Shown: positions 19,874 through 29,630, counted from the first letter of the stretch. The stretch: DNA of 64,000 nt from Streptomyces sp. HM190 (GCF_009857135.1 NZ_CP047318.1:2232001-2296000), one strand, 5' to 3'. Made by a program: numbers and translations. The notes: generated by a model from the letters alone, not told the origin.

Positions 19874-20679
19874 GACTTCTTGGCCTTTGCGGTCCGAGCG
19901 GCGACCCACACGGCGACAGCGATCAGCGTGCCGAGTCCGAAGACCCAGCCGAACAGGCCCTCGCTGACCGGACCGAGTCCGCCGAGGCTGAGGCCACCGG
20001 GCTCCACGGTGTCGCTGCTGTTGACCGCTTCGAGGTACGCGATGATGTCCTTCTTGTTCTCCTCCGACATCGTGGTGTCGGGGAAGGACGGCATGTTCTG
20101 CGGGCCCGTCTGCATGGCCTCGTAGATGTGCTTCGGGTCGACACCCTCAAGGCTCGGCGCGTACTTGCCCTTGGACAGCGCACCGCCCTTGCCGGTGAAG
20201 TTGTGGCACTGAGCGCAGTTCGTCCGGAAGAGCTCACCGCCCTCGGCGATGTCCGCGCCCTCGGGGTTGTACGCGTTCTCGGTCGGGATCTCGGGACCCG
20301 CGCCCAGCGAGGCGATGTACGCCGCGAGCTGGTCGATCTCGGCCTGCGAGTAGATGTTCTTCTTCTTCGGGACCTGCGCGCCGGGCTGCTGCGCCGGCAT
20401 ACGGCCCGTGCCGACCTGGAAGTCGACGGCGGCCGCGCCCACGCCCACCAGGCTCGGCCCGTCGGAGGTGCCCTGACCGCCGGTGCCGTGGCAGCTCGCG
20501 CAGCCCACGGCGTAGAGCTTCTTGCCCTCCTCGATGGTGAGGGTCTGCGCGGTTTCTTCGGCCACCGCCTTGTCCGCGGGCGCCAAGGCGGTGTACAGCC
20601 CCGCGCAGGCCGCCAGCGCGATGAATAGGACGACGACCGCCGCCAGCGGATGGCGTCGTCGTGCGGAGAGCTTTTTCAC
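19870..20679 (-). CDS. qcrC: Diheme cytochrome c subunit of the bcc complex
   Basis: 269-aa protein with an N-terminal membrane anchor, two class I cytochrome c domains with CASCH (near residue 60) and CAQCH (near 155), their Met ligands, and a C-terminal transmembrane helix. The fused diheme cytochrome cc replaces soluble cytochrome c in actinobacteria and links the bcc complex directly to aa3 oxidase. It lies 98 bp after ctaE and overlaps qcrA by 4 bp. Confidence 0.97.
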   Translation of the reverse strand: MKKLSARRRHPLAAVVVLFIALAACAGLYTALAPADKAVAEETAQTLTIEEGKKLYAVGCASCHGTGGQGTSDGPSLVGVGAAAVDFQVGTGRMPAQQPGAQVPKKKNIYSQAEIDQLAAYIASLGAGPEIPTENAYNPEGADIAEGGELFRTNCAQCHNFTGKGGALSKGKYAPSLEGVDPKHIYEAMQTGPQNMPSFPDTTMSEENKKDIIAYLEAVNSSDTVEPGGLSLGGLGPVSEGLFGWVFGLGTLIAVAVWVAARTAKAKKS

Positions 20680-20777
20680 GGATTACCCCGGTGTCAGGAT
20701 CTTCTGCGTCGGTGCTTCTGGAAGGGTCGTTCTCGGGATCGAGAAGGGCGTACGGTCCGCCCGGCTCGTCCGCCCGA

Positions 20778-21398
20778 TTACTTGATCATGTAGATCGTGG
20801 CGAAGAGGCCGATCCAGACGACATCGACGAAGTGCCAGTAGTAGGACACGACGATGGCCGCGGTCGCCTGCTCGTGGGTGAACCTCTTGGCCGCGTAGGT
20901 GCGCCCGAGGACCAGCAGGAAGGCGATGAGGCCGCCCGTCACGTGCAGGCCGTGGAAGCCGGTGGTCAGGTAGAAGACCGAGCCGTACGGGTCCGACGAG
21001 AGCGACAGGCCCTCGTGCTTGACCAGCTCGGTGTACTCGAAGACCTGACCGCCGATGAAGATCGCACCCATCACGAACGTGACGATGAACCACATCCGGA
21101 GCTTCTTCACGTCCCCGCGCTCGGCGGCGAACACGCCGAGCTGGCAGGTCAGGGAGGAGAGCACCAGGATCGTGGTGTTGGTCGCCGAGAACGGGAAGTT
21201 CAGGGTGTCGGCCTTCTCCGACCAGAACTCCGGACCGGTCACCGATCGCAGGGTGAAGTACATCGCGAAGAGGGCCGCGAAGAACATCAGCTCGGAACTC
21301 AGCCAGATGATGGTTCCGACGCTGGTGAGGTTCGGCCGGTTGACCGACGGGTGCGCGTGCCCGGTATCTACTGTCGTTGCTGTCGCCACGACCGACAT
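20778..21398 (-). CDS. ctaE: Cytochrome c oxidase subunit III
   Basis: 206-aa membrane protein with five predicted helices, the short bacterial form of subunit III. The family motif [10 protein letters not shown] and the final [12 protein letters not shown] are clear. It is part of the aa3 oxidase although, as in M. tuberculosis and S. coelicolor, it lies with qcrCAB and not with ctaCDF. It diverges from the receiver-domain gene at 21553. Confidence 0.96.
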   Translation of the reverse strand: MSVVATATTVDTGHAHPSVNRPNLTSVGTIIWLSSELMFFAALFAMYFTLRSVTGPEFWSEKADTLNFPFSATNTTILVLSSLTCQLGVFAAERGDVKKLRMWFIVTFVMGAIFIGGQVFEYTELVKHEGLSLSSDPYGSVFYLTTGFHGLHVTGGLIAFLLVLGRTYAAKRFTHEQATAAIVVSYYWHFVDVVWIGLFATIYMIK

Positions 21399-21552
21399 TA
21401 TGTCGGTCGCTTATCCCGCCCTCACTCCGGGGGGTGCCGTTCGGAGTGTTGCTGCCTTCCGCACCGGTGCTGACGTGGTCTTCGAGGGAGTAGCATCCGC
21501 GCATCGGTCCCTGTCCGTACGACGTCTGAATCTTCTGCGTAACGGAGGAACA

Positions 21553-21954
21553 ATGCGCCCGACCGCCACGGTGCTGGTGTACAGCGACGACTCCAACACC
21601 CGTGAACAAGTACGGCTGGCGACCGGCCGGCGCCCCGCCCCGGACGTCCCGTTCGTGGAGTTCCTCGAGTGCGCGACGCCCGCGGCCGTCGTGAAGGAGC
21701 TGGACAAGGGCGGGATCGACGTCTGCGTCCTCGACGGCGAGGCCGTACCCATGGGAGGTATGGGCCTGTGCCGGCAGATCAAGGACGAGATCTTCGCGTG
21801 CCCGCCGGTGCTGCTGCTGATCGGCCGGCCGCAGGACGCGTGGCTGGCGACGTGGAGCCGCGCGGACGGGGCGGTGACGCTGCCGGTGGACCCGGTGGAG
21901 TTCGCCTCGGCGCTCGCCTCCCTGCTCCGTGAGAAGCGGGCGCTGAGCGCCTAG
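21553..21954 (+). CDS. Single-domain receiver-like protein (probable pseudo-receiver)
   Basis: 133-aa protein with the shape of a response-regulator receiver domain and nothing else. It keeps the acidic pair (VLVYSDDSN) and the Asp in VCVLDGEAVPMGGMG, but the conserved Thr/Ser and the Lys of the KP motif are missing (LLLIGRPQ and TLPVDP stand there). It may therefore not be phosphorylated normally. GGAGG precedes the ATG. It diverges from ctaE by about 150 bp. The TAG stop is part of a CTAG that abuts a MITE-like element. Confidence 0.8.
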   Translation: MRPTATVLVYSDDSNTREQVRLATGRRPAPDVPFVEFLECATPAAVVKELDKGGIDVCVLDGEAVPMGGMGLCRQIKDEIFACPPVLLLIGRPQDAWLATWSRADGAVTLPVDPVEFASALASLLREKRALSA

Positions 21955-22127
21955 CGCGTGTTGCGAAAGTCCCGTCTGCCCGGCGGCGTCCGGCACGCAC
22001 GCTCGCCGCGTTGTCGGGATCGCCCCGATACCACCGGTATCGGGGCGACCCTCCGCCTTGCGATCGCCCGCACCAGAGGCCGCCGGGCCCGCCCTTCGGG
22101 CAGACGACGGTCCTTTCGGAACCCGCC
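21955..22127 (-). mobile_element. MITE-like element, copy A (inverted relative to B and C)
   Basis: 173-bp element with imperfect terminal inverted repeats (GCGTGTTGCGAAAG at the left; CTTTCGGAACCCGCC at the right) and a quasi-palindromic body containing GTCTGCCC near each end. It begins right after the stop codon of the receiver gene. Flanks are CTAG (21951-21954) and CTGG (22128-22131), a decayed 4-bp duplication. It codes for nothing; see copies at 33327 and 41296. Confidence 0.8.
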
Positions 22128-22172
22128 CTGGGCGGTACCCGCCCGCGCCCCTGACGGGGCGAGGCCCCCGCC

Positions 22173-23420
22173 TCACGCCGATTCGGGGCGCAGGCGGGCC
22201 TGGACCTCGGAGCGGGGTGCCTGCTTGGTGCCGGCCGTCAGGGCGCTGCCCTCGCGCCACTTCTGCCAGTCGAGGTTCCAGTCGCCGAAGCCGTTGCCGA
22301 AGGGGGCCATGGTGTCGCCGGCGGAGTTGACGACCTTGACGATGTCGCCCTCGTTGATCGTGTCGTAGAACCACTCGGCGTTGGCGCTGCTCATGCCGGT
22401 GCAGCCGTGGCTGACGTTGGCGTAGCCCTGGGAGCCGGTGGACCAGGGGGCGGCGTGGACGTACTCGCCGCTGTTGGTGACCCTGACGGAGTTGTGGACG
22501 ATCAGGTCGTAGAAGTCCGACGCACCTATGCTCGCGCTGGTCATGCGCACGGTGCCTTCCTTGGCCAGGACGACCTTGACGCCGTTGCGGGTGTCGTAGC
22601 CGGGCATCCCGGTGGTGACCGGTATCTCCTTGATCACCTCGTCGTTCTTGTAGACGGTCATCTGGTGCGCGGCGGCGTCCGTGACGGCGACGATCTTGTC
22701 GCCGGTGGTGAGCGTCAGGGGTTCGGCCTTGCCGCCCCAGAGACGGTCCCCGATCTTTATGCCCTCCAGGTTGCTGCGGACCTTGATGGTGGCGCCGGCG
22801 GGCCAGTACTCCTTCGGCCGGTAGTGGAGCTTCTTGTCGTCGACCCAGTGCCAGGCGCCCTCCGCGGCGGGGGTGGACTCCACCTTGAGCGCCCGTTCGA
22901 CGACGGCCCTGGCCGCCTTGTCCTTGACCGCGCTGCTGAGTTCGGCGGTGACGGGCTGGCCGACGCCGTACTTGCCGCCCTTGGGTCCGAAGGTGACGCT
23001 CAGGCGCTTCTTGGCGAGCGGTCGGCCGGTGTCGAAGGTCCTCTCCTCGCGGCCGGGGGCGCCGTCGTCGTCCTCGGTGCTCACCCGGACCGTGTAGCGG
23101 GCGTTGGCGGCGAGCGGTGAGGTGGAGTGCCAGCGGCTGCCGTCGGCGGAGAGTTCGCCCGCCACGTAGCGTCCTGCGGCGTCCACGGCGGTGACGTCGG
23201 TGATGCGTGCGTCGTCCTCGGCGGTGACTTCCAGGGGCTTGTCCGGGTCGGCCTTCTCGCCGTCGCCGGAGGGGGTGCTGAAGGAGACCTGGTCGGCCGC
23301 GTCGTACGGCTTGCCCGAGAGCGGGTGTCCGCCGGAACCGCAGGCGGTGACGCCCGCTCCCAGCGAGACGACCAGCAGGATGCAGCTGACGACCGTGCGG
23401 TTTCGCGGTGTAGTGCTCAT
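22173..23420 (-). CDS. L,D-transpeptidase lipoprotein (YkuD, LdtMt-type)
   Basis: 415-aa predicted lipoprotein (lipobox GVTAC, Cys near residue 27) with two immunoglobulin-like domains (about 45-275) and a YkuD catalytic domain. The active-site motif is SHGCTGM with His338 and Cys340. Such enzymes make 3-3 meso-DAP cross-links in peptidoglycan and are targets of carbapenems. The start MSTTPRNR was preferred; the open frame extends 24 codons upstream. It sits between ctaE and ctaF on the same strand but has its own upstream region, and a terminator follows ctaF. Confidence 0.92.
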   Translation of the reverse strand: MSTTPRNRTVVSCILLVVSLGAGVTACGSGGHPLSGKPYDAADQVSFSTPSGDGEKADPDKPLEVTAEDDARITDVTAVDAAGRYVAGELSADGSRWHSTSPLAANARYTVRVSTEDDDGAPGREERTFDTGRPLAKKRLSVTFGPKGGKYGVGQPVTAELSSAVKDKAARAVVERALKVESTPAAEGAWHWVDDKKLHYRPKEYWPAGATIKVRSNLEGIKIGDRLWGGKAEPLTLTTGDKIVAVTDAAAHQMTVYKNDEVIKEIPVTTGMPGYDTRNGVKVVLAKEGTVRMTSASIGASDFYDLIVHNSVRVTNSGEYVHAAPWSTGSQGYANVSHGCTGMSSANAEWFYDTINEGDIVKVVNSAGDTMAPFGNGFGDWNLDWQKWREGSALTAGTKQAPRSEVQARLRPESA

Positions 23421-23495
23421 GGCTTCAACGTAGGAACGGCCGTCCGGTGCGGCGCGCCGAGTGGGCCGAGTGAGGGACGTGCGGCGTGGCAAAAG

Positions 23496-23536
23496 AGGGA
23501 AGCCCGGACCTCCTGTCGGAGTGTCCGGGCTTCCCT
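23496..23536 (-). terminator. Terminator of the ctaCDF operon
   Basis: 14-bp perfect arms (23496-23509 and 23523-23536) with a 13-nt loop, 13 bp past the ctaF stop. Confidence 0.8.
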
Positions 23537-23549
23537 CGCCAGGCGCGTG

Positions 23550-23948
23550 TTACTGGTTCTGGTTCTCTCCGCGGTAGTACTCGAAGACCCAGCCCCACAG
23601 GCCGATCAGGATGACCGGCAGGGAGAAGTACAGCAGCCACCAGCCGAAGATGACGCCCATGAAGGCGAGCGCGCCACCGATGCCGAGGGAGAGCGGCTGC
23701 CAGCTGTGCGGGCTGAAGAAGCCCAGCTCGCCCGCGTCGTCCGCGACGTCGGCCTCCTTGTTGTCCTGCGCGCCCACGTCGACCCGCCGGGCCGTGAAGG
23801 CCAGGTAGTAGCCGACCATGATGCACAGGCCGAAGGCCAGGAAGAGCGCCGTGGTACCGGCCGGCTCCTTCGACCACACGCCATAGACGATCGCCATGGC
23901 GAGGACGAAGACGCTCAGCCAGATGAACATCTTGCCCTGGATCTTCAC
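23550..23948 (-). CDS. ctaF: Cytochrome c oxidase subunit IV (actinobacterial)
   Basis: 132-aa membrane protein with four predicted helices, the small fourth subunit found only in actinobacterial aa3 oxidases. It starts with GTG overlapping the ctaD stop (GTGA), so it is coupled to ctaD, and ends in YYRGENQNQ. The much longer open frame is antisense-like translation of ctaD in another frame and was discarded. Confidence 0.93.
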   Translation of the reverse strand: MKIQGKMFIWLSVFVLAMAIVYGVWSKEPAGTTALFLAFGLCIMVGYYLAFTARRVDVGAQDNKEADVADDAGELGFFSPHSWQPLSLGIGGALAFMGVIFGWWLLYFSLPVILIGLWGWVFEYYRGENQNQ

Positions 23949-25690
23949 TTGCCGGCCTCCTTGCCGCTGCCGCTGCCCGCGAGCTCGTCGGCGCGGGGAG
24001 CGCCCTGCGCCAGCTGTTCGAGCGCGGCGATCTCCGGGTGGTGCAGGTCGAACGCCGGGGATTCGCTGCGGATCCGCGGCAGGGTGAGGAAGTTGTGCCG
24101 CGGCGGCGGGCAGGAGGTCGCCCACTCCAGGGAACGGCCGTAGCCCCACGGGTCGTCGACGCCGACGGGCTTGCCGTACTTCGCCGTCTTCCACACGTTG
24201 TACAGGAACGGCAGGATCGACAGGCCGAGCACGAACGAGCTGATCGTCGAGATCGTGTTCAGGGCGGTGAAGCCGTCGGCCGCCAGGTAGTCGGCGTAAC
24301 GACGCGGCATGCCCTCGGCGCCCAGCCAGTGCTGGACGAGGAACGTGCCGTGGAAGCCGACGAACAGCGTCCAGAACGTGATCTTGCCGAGGCGCTCGTC
24401 GAGCATCTTGCCCGTCCACTTCGGCCACCAGAAGTGGAAGCCGGAGAACATCGCGAAGACGACGGTGCCGAACACCACGTAGTGGAAGTGCGCCACCACG
24501 AAGTACGAGTCGGAGACGTGGAAGTCCATCGGGGGCGAGGCCAGGATGACACCGGTCAGACCACCGAAGGTGAAGGTGATCAGGAAGCCGGTCGCCCAGA
24601 GCATCGGGGTCTCGAAGGACAGCGAGCCCTTCCACATCGTGCCGATCCAGTTGAAGAACTTCACGCCGGTCGGTACGGCGATGAGGAACGTCATGAAGGA
24701 GAAGAACGGCAGGAGCACGCCGCCGGTGACGTACATGTGGTGCGCCCACACCGTGACGGAGAGGCCGGCGATCGCGATGGTCGCGCCGATCAGGCCCATG
24801 TAGCCGAACATCGGCTTGCGGGAGAAGACCGGGATGACCTCGGAGATGATGCCGAAGAACGGCAGCGCGATGATGTACACCTCGGGGTGGCCGAAGAACC
24901 AGAAGAGGTGCTGCCAGAGCAGCGCTCCGCCGTTGGCCGCGTCGAAGACGTGGGCCCCGAACTTGCGGTCCGCCTCCAGGGCGAACAGCGCGGCCGCGAG
25001 GACCGGGAAGGCGAGCAGGACCAGGACACCGGTCAGCAGCACGTTCCAGGTGAAGATCGGCATGCGGAACATGGTCATGCCCGGTGCGCGCATGCAGATG
25101 ATCGTGGTGATGAAGTTGACCGAGCCGAGGATCGTGCCGAAGCCGGAGAAGGCCAGACCCATGATCCACATGTCGGCGCCGACACCCGGGCTGCGGACCG
25201 CGTCCGACAGCGGGGAGTAGGCGAACCAGCCGAAGTCGGCCGCACCCTGCGGGGTGAGGAAGCCGGCCACCGCGATCAGCGAGCCGAAGAGGTACAGCCA
25301 GTACGCGAACATGTTCAGCCGCGGGAACGCCACGTCGGGCGCGCCGATCTGCAGCGGCATGATCCAGTTGGCGAATCCGGCGAACAGCGGCGTCGCGAAC
25401 ATCAGCAGCATGATCGTGCCGTGCATCGTGAACGCCTGGTTGAACTGCTCGTTCGACATGATCTGCGTGCCCGGGCGGGCCAGCTCGGCGCGCATGAGGA
25501 GCGCCATCACGCCGCCGATGCAGAAGAACGCGAACGACGTGACCAGGTAGAGCGTGCCGATCGTCTTGTGGTCGGTGGTCGTCAGCCACTTCACGACGAC
25601 CTCACCGCGGCGCTGGCGCCGGACGGGCAGCTCGTCCTCGTAGTGGGACCCCGCCGCCGCGGCACCCTGAGGTTCGTTGAGGATGCTCAC
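23945..25690 (-). CDS. ctaD: Cytochrome c oxidase subunit I
   Basis: 581-aa catalytic subunit of aa3 oxidase, with about 12 helices. Visible ligands are [10 protein letters not shown] (heme a), [10 protein letters not shown] (CuB His and the cross-linked Tyr), HHMYVTGG (the two other CuB His) and HFHYVVFG (heme a and a3 His). It reduces O2 to water and pumps protons. The ATG overlaps the ctaC stop by 4 bp. The tail of about 60 residues after the last helix is typical of Streptomyces. Confidence 0.98.
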   Translation of the reverse strand: MSILNEPQGAAAAGSHYEDELPVRRQRRGEVVVKWLTTTDHKTIGTLYLVTSFAFFCIGGVMALLMRAELARPGTQIMSNEQFNQAFTMHGTIMLLMFATPLFAGFANWIMPLQIGAPDVAFPRLNMFAYWLYLFGSLIAVAGFLTPQGAADFGWFAYSPLSDAVRSPGVGADMWIMGLAFSGFGTILGSVNFITTIICMRAPGMTMFRMPIFTWNVLLTGVLVLLAFPVLAAALFALEADRKFGAHVFDAANGGALLWQHLFWFFGHPEVYIIALPFFGIISEVIPVFSRKPMFGYMGLIGATIAIAGLSVTVWAHHMYVTGGVLLPFFSFMTFLIAVPTGVKFFNWIGTMWKGSLSFETPMLWATGFLITFTFGGLTGVILASPPMDFHVSDSYFVVAHFHYVVFGTVVFAMFSGFHFWWPKWTGKMLDERLGKITFWTLFVGFHGTFLVQHWLGAEGMPRRYADYLAADGFTALNTISTISSFVLGLSILPFLYNVWKTAKYGKPVGVDDPWGYGRSLEWATSCPPPRHNFLTLPRIRSESPAFDLHHPEIAALEQLAQGAPRADELAGSGSGKEAGK

Positions 25691-26646
25691 AGTACGTTCG
25701 TCTCCCGGTTCTTCTCGTGCTTCGTCTGCTCAATACCGGCCGGGACGTAACCGGTCTGGCCCTGCTCCGCGAGCTCCTTGAGGTGCTGCTCGTAGCGCTC
25801 GGGGGAGACGACCTTGACGTTGAAGAGCATCCGCGAGTGGTCCACACCGCACAGCTCGGCGCACTTGCCCAGGAAGGTGCCCTCCTGGTTGGGGGTCACC
25901 TGGAAGGCGTTGGTGTGGCCCGGGATGACGTCCTGCTTCATCAGGAACGGCACCACCCAGAAGGAGTGGATGACGTCACGCGAGGTGAGGACGAAGCGGA
26001 CCGTCTTGCCCTTGGGGAGCCAGAGGGTCGGGCCGGGGTTACCGGTCTGCGGGTTCTTGTCACCGGGGATACCGCAGGTGTAGACGCCGCCGGCGTTCGC
26101 CGGGAAGTCCTTCTTGTACCGGTCCGGGATCGCGGCGAGGTTGGCGTCCGTGGCGGCGTCGCCGGTGGAGCCTTCGACGTTCGCGATGTAGTTGAAGCAC
26201 CAGCTCCACTGGAAGCCGACCACGTTGACCGTGACGTCGGGCTTCTTGGACGTGTCGAGGAGCTTCGACTCGTCGCGGGCGGTGAAGTAGAACAGCACCG
26301 AGACGATGATCAGCGGAACGACCGTGTACAGCGCCTCGATGGGCATGTTGTAACGGGTCTGTGGGGGAACCTCGACCTTGGTGCGGCTGCGCCGGTGGAA
26401 GAAAGCACTCCACAGGATCAGGCCCCAGACCAGTACGCCCGTGGCGAGCGCGGCCGCCCAGGATCCCTGCCACAGGGAGAGGATCCGCGGAGCCTCTTCC
26501 GTGGTCGGGGTGGGCATACCAAGGCGAGGGAAGTCCTTGTATGTGCAACCGGTGGCGGTCGCCAGGACCAGGCCCGCAGTCAGTGCCTGCAGCAGCTTCC
26601 GCCGCATCGGGCGCCGCGGCGAGCGGTCGGAGCCGTTGGGACTCAC
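25687..26646 (-). CDS. ctaC: Cytochrome c oxidase subunit II
   Basis: 319-aa lipoprotein (lipobox TATGC near residue 34) with two membrane helices and an external cupredoxin domain. The CuA site is complete: H in VIHSFWV, then [12 protein letters not shown] near residues 265-276. It accepts electrons from cytochrome cc. The GTG start at 26646 follows GGAAGG. It leads the ctaC-ctaD-ctaF operon, whose members overlap by 4 bp each. It diverges from the desulfurase-TusA gene; the 283 bp between hold both promoters. Confidence 0.97.
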   Translation of the reverse strand: MSPNGSDRSPRRPMRRKLLQALTAGLVLATATGCTYKDFPRLGMPTPTTEEAPRILSLWQGSWAAALATGVLVWGLILWSAFFHRRSRTKVEVPPQTRYNMPIEALYTVVPLIIVSVLFYFTARDESKLLDTSKKPDVTVNVVGFQWSWCFNYIANVEGSTGDAATDANLAAIPDRYKKDFPANAGGVYTCGIPGDKNPQTGNPGPTLWLPKGKTVRFVLTSRDVIHSFWVVPFLMKQDVIPGHTNAFQVTPNQEGTFLGKCAELCGVDHSRMLFNVKVVSPERYEQHLKELAEQGQTGYVPAGIEQTKHEKNRETNVL

Positions 26647-26917
26647 GTAGCGCCTTCCCGAGAGTCTCGCCCGCGCAGGTCAGGCTGCGGCCTTCTCGCT
26701 GGTCGGTCGCCGCCCTGCGGCGGGCAGGGGTTTGGATGTTTATGCGGACCAAACCCTACTGGACGCGATTTGGGGTCGCGCGGGGAGGGGGGCCCAACAC
26801 TCCGCGGGTCATGCCGTGCACGTAATAGCTCGACAGTTCGGGGGGTTTGGCGGGTGTACGCGGATTGCGGGTGTTCGCCCGGCTCCCCGCGCCCCCGTTT
26901 CCCCCTCCCCGAGGCTT

Positions 26918-26923
26918 TAGCGT
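26918..26923 (+). promoter_or_regulatory. -10 box of a leaderless promoter (desulfurase-TusA gene)
   Basis: TAGCGT stands 6 nt before the GTG at 26930, with no ribosome binding site between them. Confidence 0.55.
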
Positions 26924-26929
26924 TGGCCT

Positions 26930-28306
26930 GTGGCCTACTTCGACTCCGCTTCCTCCGCTCCCCTCCACCCCGTCGCACGGCAGGCGTTGCTGGCCTCCCT
27001 GGACGAGGGGTGGGCCGATCCCGCCCGTCTCCACCGGGAGGGGCGGCGGGCGCGGATGCTGCTGGACGCCGCCCGCGAGGCGGCGGCCGAGGCGGTGGGG
27101 TGCCGGGCCGACGAGTTGGTGTTCACCTCGTCCGGTACGCGGGCGGTGCACTCCGGGATCGCGGGGGTGCTCGCGGGGCGGCGGCGCGCGGGACGCCACC
27201 TGATCGTGTCGTCCGTCGAACACTCTTCGGTGCTGCACGCGGCGGAGGCCCACGAGGCCGCGGGCGGGACGGTCACCCGCGTGGGCGCGGACCGCTCCGG
27301 CGCGGTGGCCGTCGACGCCTGCGCCGGTGCCCTGCGGGACGACACCGCGCTGCTGTGCCTGCAGTCGGCCAACCACGAGGTGGGGACGGAGCAGCCGGTG
27401 GCCGAGGTGGCGGCGGTGTGCCGGGAGGCCGGGGTGCCGCTGCTGGTGGACGCCGCGCAGTCGCTGGGGTGGGGCCGGGTCGAGGGGACCTGGTCGGTGC
27501 TGACCGGGAGCGCCCACAAATGGGGCGGTCCGTCCGGGGTGGGACTGCTCGTCGTGCGCAAGGGGGTGCGGTTCGCGGCCCAAGGGCCTGTGGACGAGCG
27601 GGAGTCGGGGCGGGCCGCCGGGTTCGAGAACATCCCGGCGATCGTGGCCGCGGCGGCCTCGCTGCGCGCGGTCCGGGCGGAGGCCGCCGCGGAGGCGGTG
27701 CGGCTGCGGGAGTTGACGGAGCGGATCCGGACCCGGGTGCCGGCGCTGGTGCCGGACGTGGAGGTGGTCGGTCATCCGGTGCGGAGGCTGCCGGGTGTCG
27801 TCACCTTCTCCTGTCTCTATGTCGACGGGGAGACCTTGCTGCACGAGCTGGACCGCGAGGGGTTCTCCGTGTCGTCCGGGTCCTCCTGCACGAGCAGCAC
27901 GCTCACGCCGAGCCATGTGCTGCGCGCCATGGGGGTGCTGAGCGAGGGCAACGTGCGGGTGTCGCTGCCGCCGGGCACGGCGGAGGAGGACGTGGAGCGG
28001 TTCCTGGCGGCACTGCCGGGGGCGGTCGCGGCGGTGCGGGAGAAGCTGGGCGCGCCGGCGCCGGCCGCCGTGGTGCGCGAGGACGCCCTCGTGGTGGACG
28101 CCCTCGGCAAGCGGTGCCCCATCCCCGTCATCGAGCTGGCGAAGGTGATCGCGGACGTCCCCGTCGGCGGCACCGTCCGCGTCCTCTCCGACGACGAGGC
28201 GGCCCGTCTGGACATCCCGGCGTGGTGCGAGATGCGGGGCCAGGAGTACGTCGGAGAGGAAGCGGCGGAGCGGGGCTCGGCCTACGTGGTGCGCCGGGTG
28301 GACTGA
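26930..28306 (+). CDS. Cysteine desulfurase fused to a TusA-type sulfur carrier
   Basis: 458-aa two-domain protein. Residues 1-375 are a class V aminotransferase of the NifS/IscS type, with HSS in SSVEHSSVLHA, the PLP Lys in GSAHKWGGPSG near 200 and the persulfide Cys in SSGSSCTSST near 322. Residues 385-458 are a TusA/SirA domain with GKRCPIPVIELAK, whose Cys accepts sulfur. The fusion would hand sulfur from cysteine straight to the carrier for tRNA thiolation, molybdopterin or another pathway. The final acceptor is not shown by the context. Its end faces the adenosine kinase gene with a 4-bp gap. Confidence 0.92.
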   Translation: MAYFDSASSAPLHPVARQALLASLDEGWADPARLHREGRRARMLLDAAREAAAEAVGCRADELVFTSSGTRAVHSGIAGVLAGRRRAGRHLIVSSVEHSSVLHAAEAHEAAGGTVTRVGADRSGAVAVDACAGALRDDTALLCLQSANHEVGTEQPVAEVAAVCREAGVPLLVDAAQSLGWGRVEGTWSVLTGSAHKWGGPSGVGLLVVRKGVRFAAQGPVDERESGRAAGFENIPAIVAAAASLRAVRAEAAAEAVRLRELTERIRTRVPALVPDVEVVGHPVRRLPGVVTFSCLYVDGETLLHELDREGFSVSSGSSCTSSTLTPSHVLRAMGVLSEGNVRVSLPPGTAEEDVERFLAALPGAVAAVREKLGAPAPAAVVREDALVVDALGKRCPIPVIELAKVIADVPVGGTVRVLSDDEAARLDIPAWCEMRGQEYVGEEAAERGSAYVVRRVD

Positions 28307-28310
28307 GCCG

Positions 28311-29285
28311 TCACGCGAGGTGGGCCCGCACCTCGGTGGCGGCGTCGTCGCCGTACGCCTTGGTGAACCGCTCCATGAAGTGGGCCCGGCGCAGCTGGTA
28401 CTCCTGCGTGCCCACGGTCTCGATGACCAGCGTGGCGAGCATGCAGCCGACCTGGGCGGCGCGCTCCAGGCAGACGCCCCAGGCGAGCCCGGAGAGGAAG
28501 CCGGCGCGGAACGCGTCGCCGACGCCGGTGGGGTCGGCCTTGCGCTCCTCCTCCGGGCAGCCGACCTCGATCGGGTCGTGGCCGACGCGCTCGATGCGGA
28601 CGCCCTGCGCGCCGAGGGTGGTCACCCGGTGGCCGACCCGGCCGAGGATCTCCGCGTCCGTCCAGCCGGTCTTGGACTCGATGAGGCCCTTCTCGTACTC
28701 GTTGGAGAAGAGGTAGGTCGCGCCGTCCAGCAGTATCCGGATCTCCTCGCCCTCCATGCGGGCGATCTGCTGGGAGAAGTCGGCGGCGAAGGGGATGCCG
28801 CGCGAACGGCACTCCTCGGTGTGGCGGAGCATCGCCTCCGGGTCGTCGGCACCGATGAGGACCAGGTCGAGGCCGTCGACGCGGTCGGCGACGGTCTTCA
28901 GCTCGATGAGGCGGGCCTCGCTCATGGCGCCGGTGTAGAAGGAGCCGATCTGGTTGTGGTCGGCGTCGGTGGTGCAGACGAAGCGGGCCGTGTGCAGGGT
29001 CTCGGAGATGCGCACGGAGGCCGTGTCGACGCCGTGCCGGTCGAGCCAGGCGCGGTACTCGACGAAGTCGGAGCCGGCCGCGCCGACGAGGATCGGCCTC
29101 GTGCCGAGCTGTCCCATGCCGAACGCGATGTTCGCGCCGACACCGCCCCGGCGGACGTCGAGCTGGTCGACGAGGAAGGAGAGGGAGACCGTGTGCAGCT
29201 GGTCCGCGACGAACTGGTCGGCGAAGCGGCCCGGGAAGGTCATCAGATGGTCGGTGGCGATGGAGCCGGAGACTGCGATACGCAC
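28311..29285 (-). CDS. adoK: Adenosine kinase (PfkB family)
   Basis: 324-aa sugar kinase of the ribokinase/PfkB family. Length and sequence agree well with M. tuberculosis AdoK (Rv2202c): AVSGSIATDHLM at the start, SLSFLVDQLDVRRGGVGANIAF, TARFVCTTD, and the catalytic DPTGVGDAFRAGFL near residue 260. It converts adenosine to AMP with ATP. The GTG at 29285 was chosen; AGGAG lies 12 nt upstream. In M. tuberculosis it also lies near ctaC and the HesB-type gene. Other nucleosides or ribose-type sugars are possible substrates. Confidence 0.9.
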   Translation of the reverse strand: MRIAVSGSIATDHLMTFPGRFADQFVADQLHTVSLSFLVDQLDVRRGGVGANIAFGMGQLGTRPILVGAAGSDFVEYRAWLDRHGVDTASVRISETLHTARFVCTTDADHNQIGSFYTGAMSEARLIELKTVADRVDGLDLVLIGADDPEAMLRHTEECRSRGIPFAADFSQQIARMEGEEIRILLDGATYLFSNEYEKGLIESKTGWTDAEILGRVGHRVTTLGAQGVRIERVGHDPIEVGCPEEERKADPTGVGDAFRAGFLSGLAWGVCLERAAQVGCMLATLVIETVGTQEYQLRRAHFMERFTKAYGDDAATEVRAHLA

Positions 29286-29408
29286 GGCGAGGACACACTC
29301 CTGCGGAGGGAGAGGGGGTTGACAGTTCACGCTACCGGGTCGCCCACGCCCTCAGAAGCAGGCAAAACTACCCGATAGTAGGTCTTTCTTCGTGGGGTTC
29401 ACGGTGCA

Positions 29409-29414
29409 TACGGT
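29409..29414 (+). promoter_or_regulatory. -10 box of a leaderless promoter (69-aa gene)
   Basis: TACGGT stands 6 nt before the ATG at 29421; there is no ribosome binding site. Confidence 0.5.
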
Positions 29415-29420
29415 GCCGGT

Positions 29421-29630
29421 ATGACGAACCCCAAGATCCACGGCACCGTCCCGTTCGACCCGGACGGCGGCCTCGCGGCGCTGCGCGGCGACTGCGCCCG
29501 GATGGCCCCGCACTGGGCGGCTCCGGCGAAGGTCATTACGGCTCCGGTGTCCCCTTCGCTCATCCACGGCGTGCGGGTCCCCGCGGCCTCCGCGCGGGTG
29601 GTGGACGCGATGCCGGTCTACGGCGACTGA
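29421..29630 (+). CDS. Small protein of unknown function
   Basis: 69-aa protein without recognised domain, signal peptide or membrane segment. Nearly every codon ends in G or C, which random frames here do not show so evenly, and a -10 box lies 6 nt before the ATG; both support a real gene. It diverges from the adenosine kinase gene and precedes the membrane-anchored protein gene by 115 bp. That gap contains a 16-bp perfect palindrome at 29698-29713 (TCCCCCGTACGGGGGA) of unknown role. Confidence 0.65.
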   Translation: MTNPKIHGTVPFDPDGGLAALRGDCARMAPHWAAPAKVITAPVSPSLIHGVRVPAASARVVDAMPVYGD

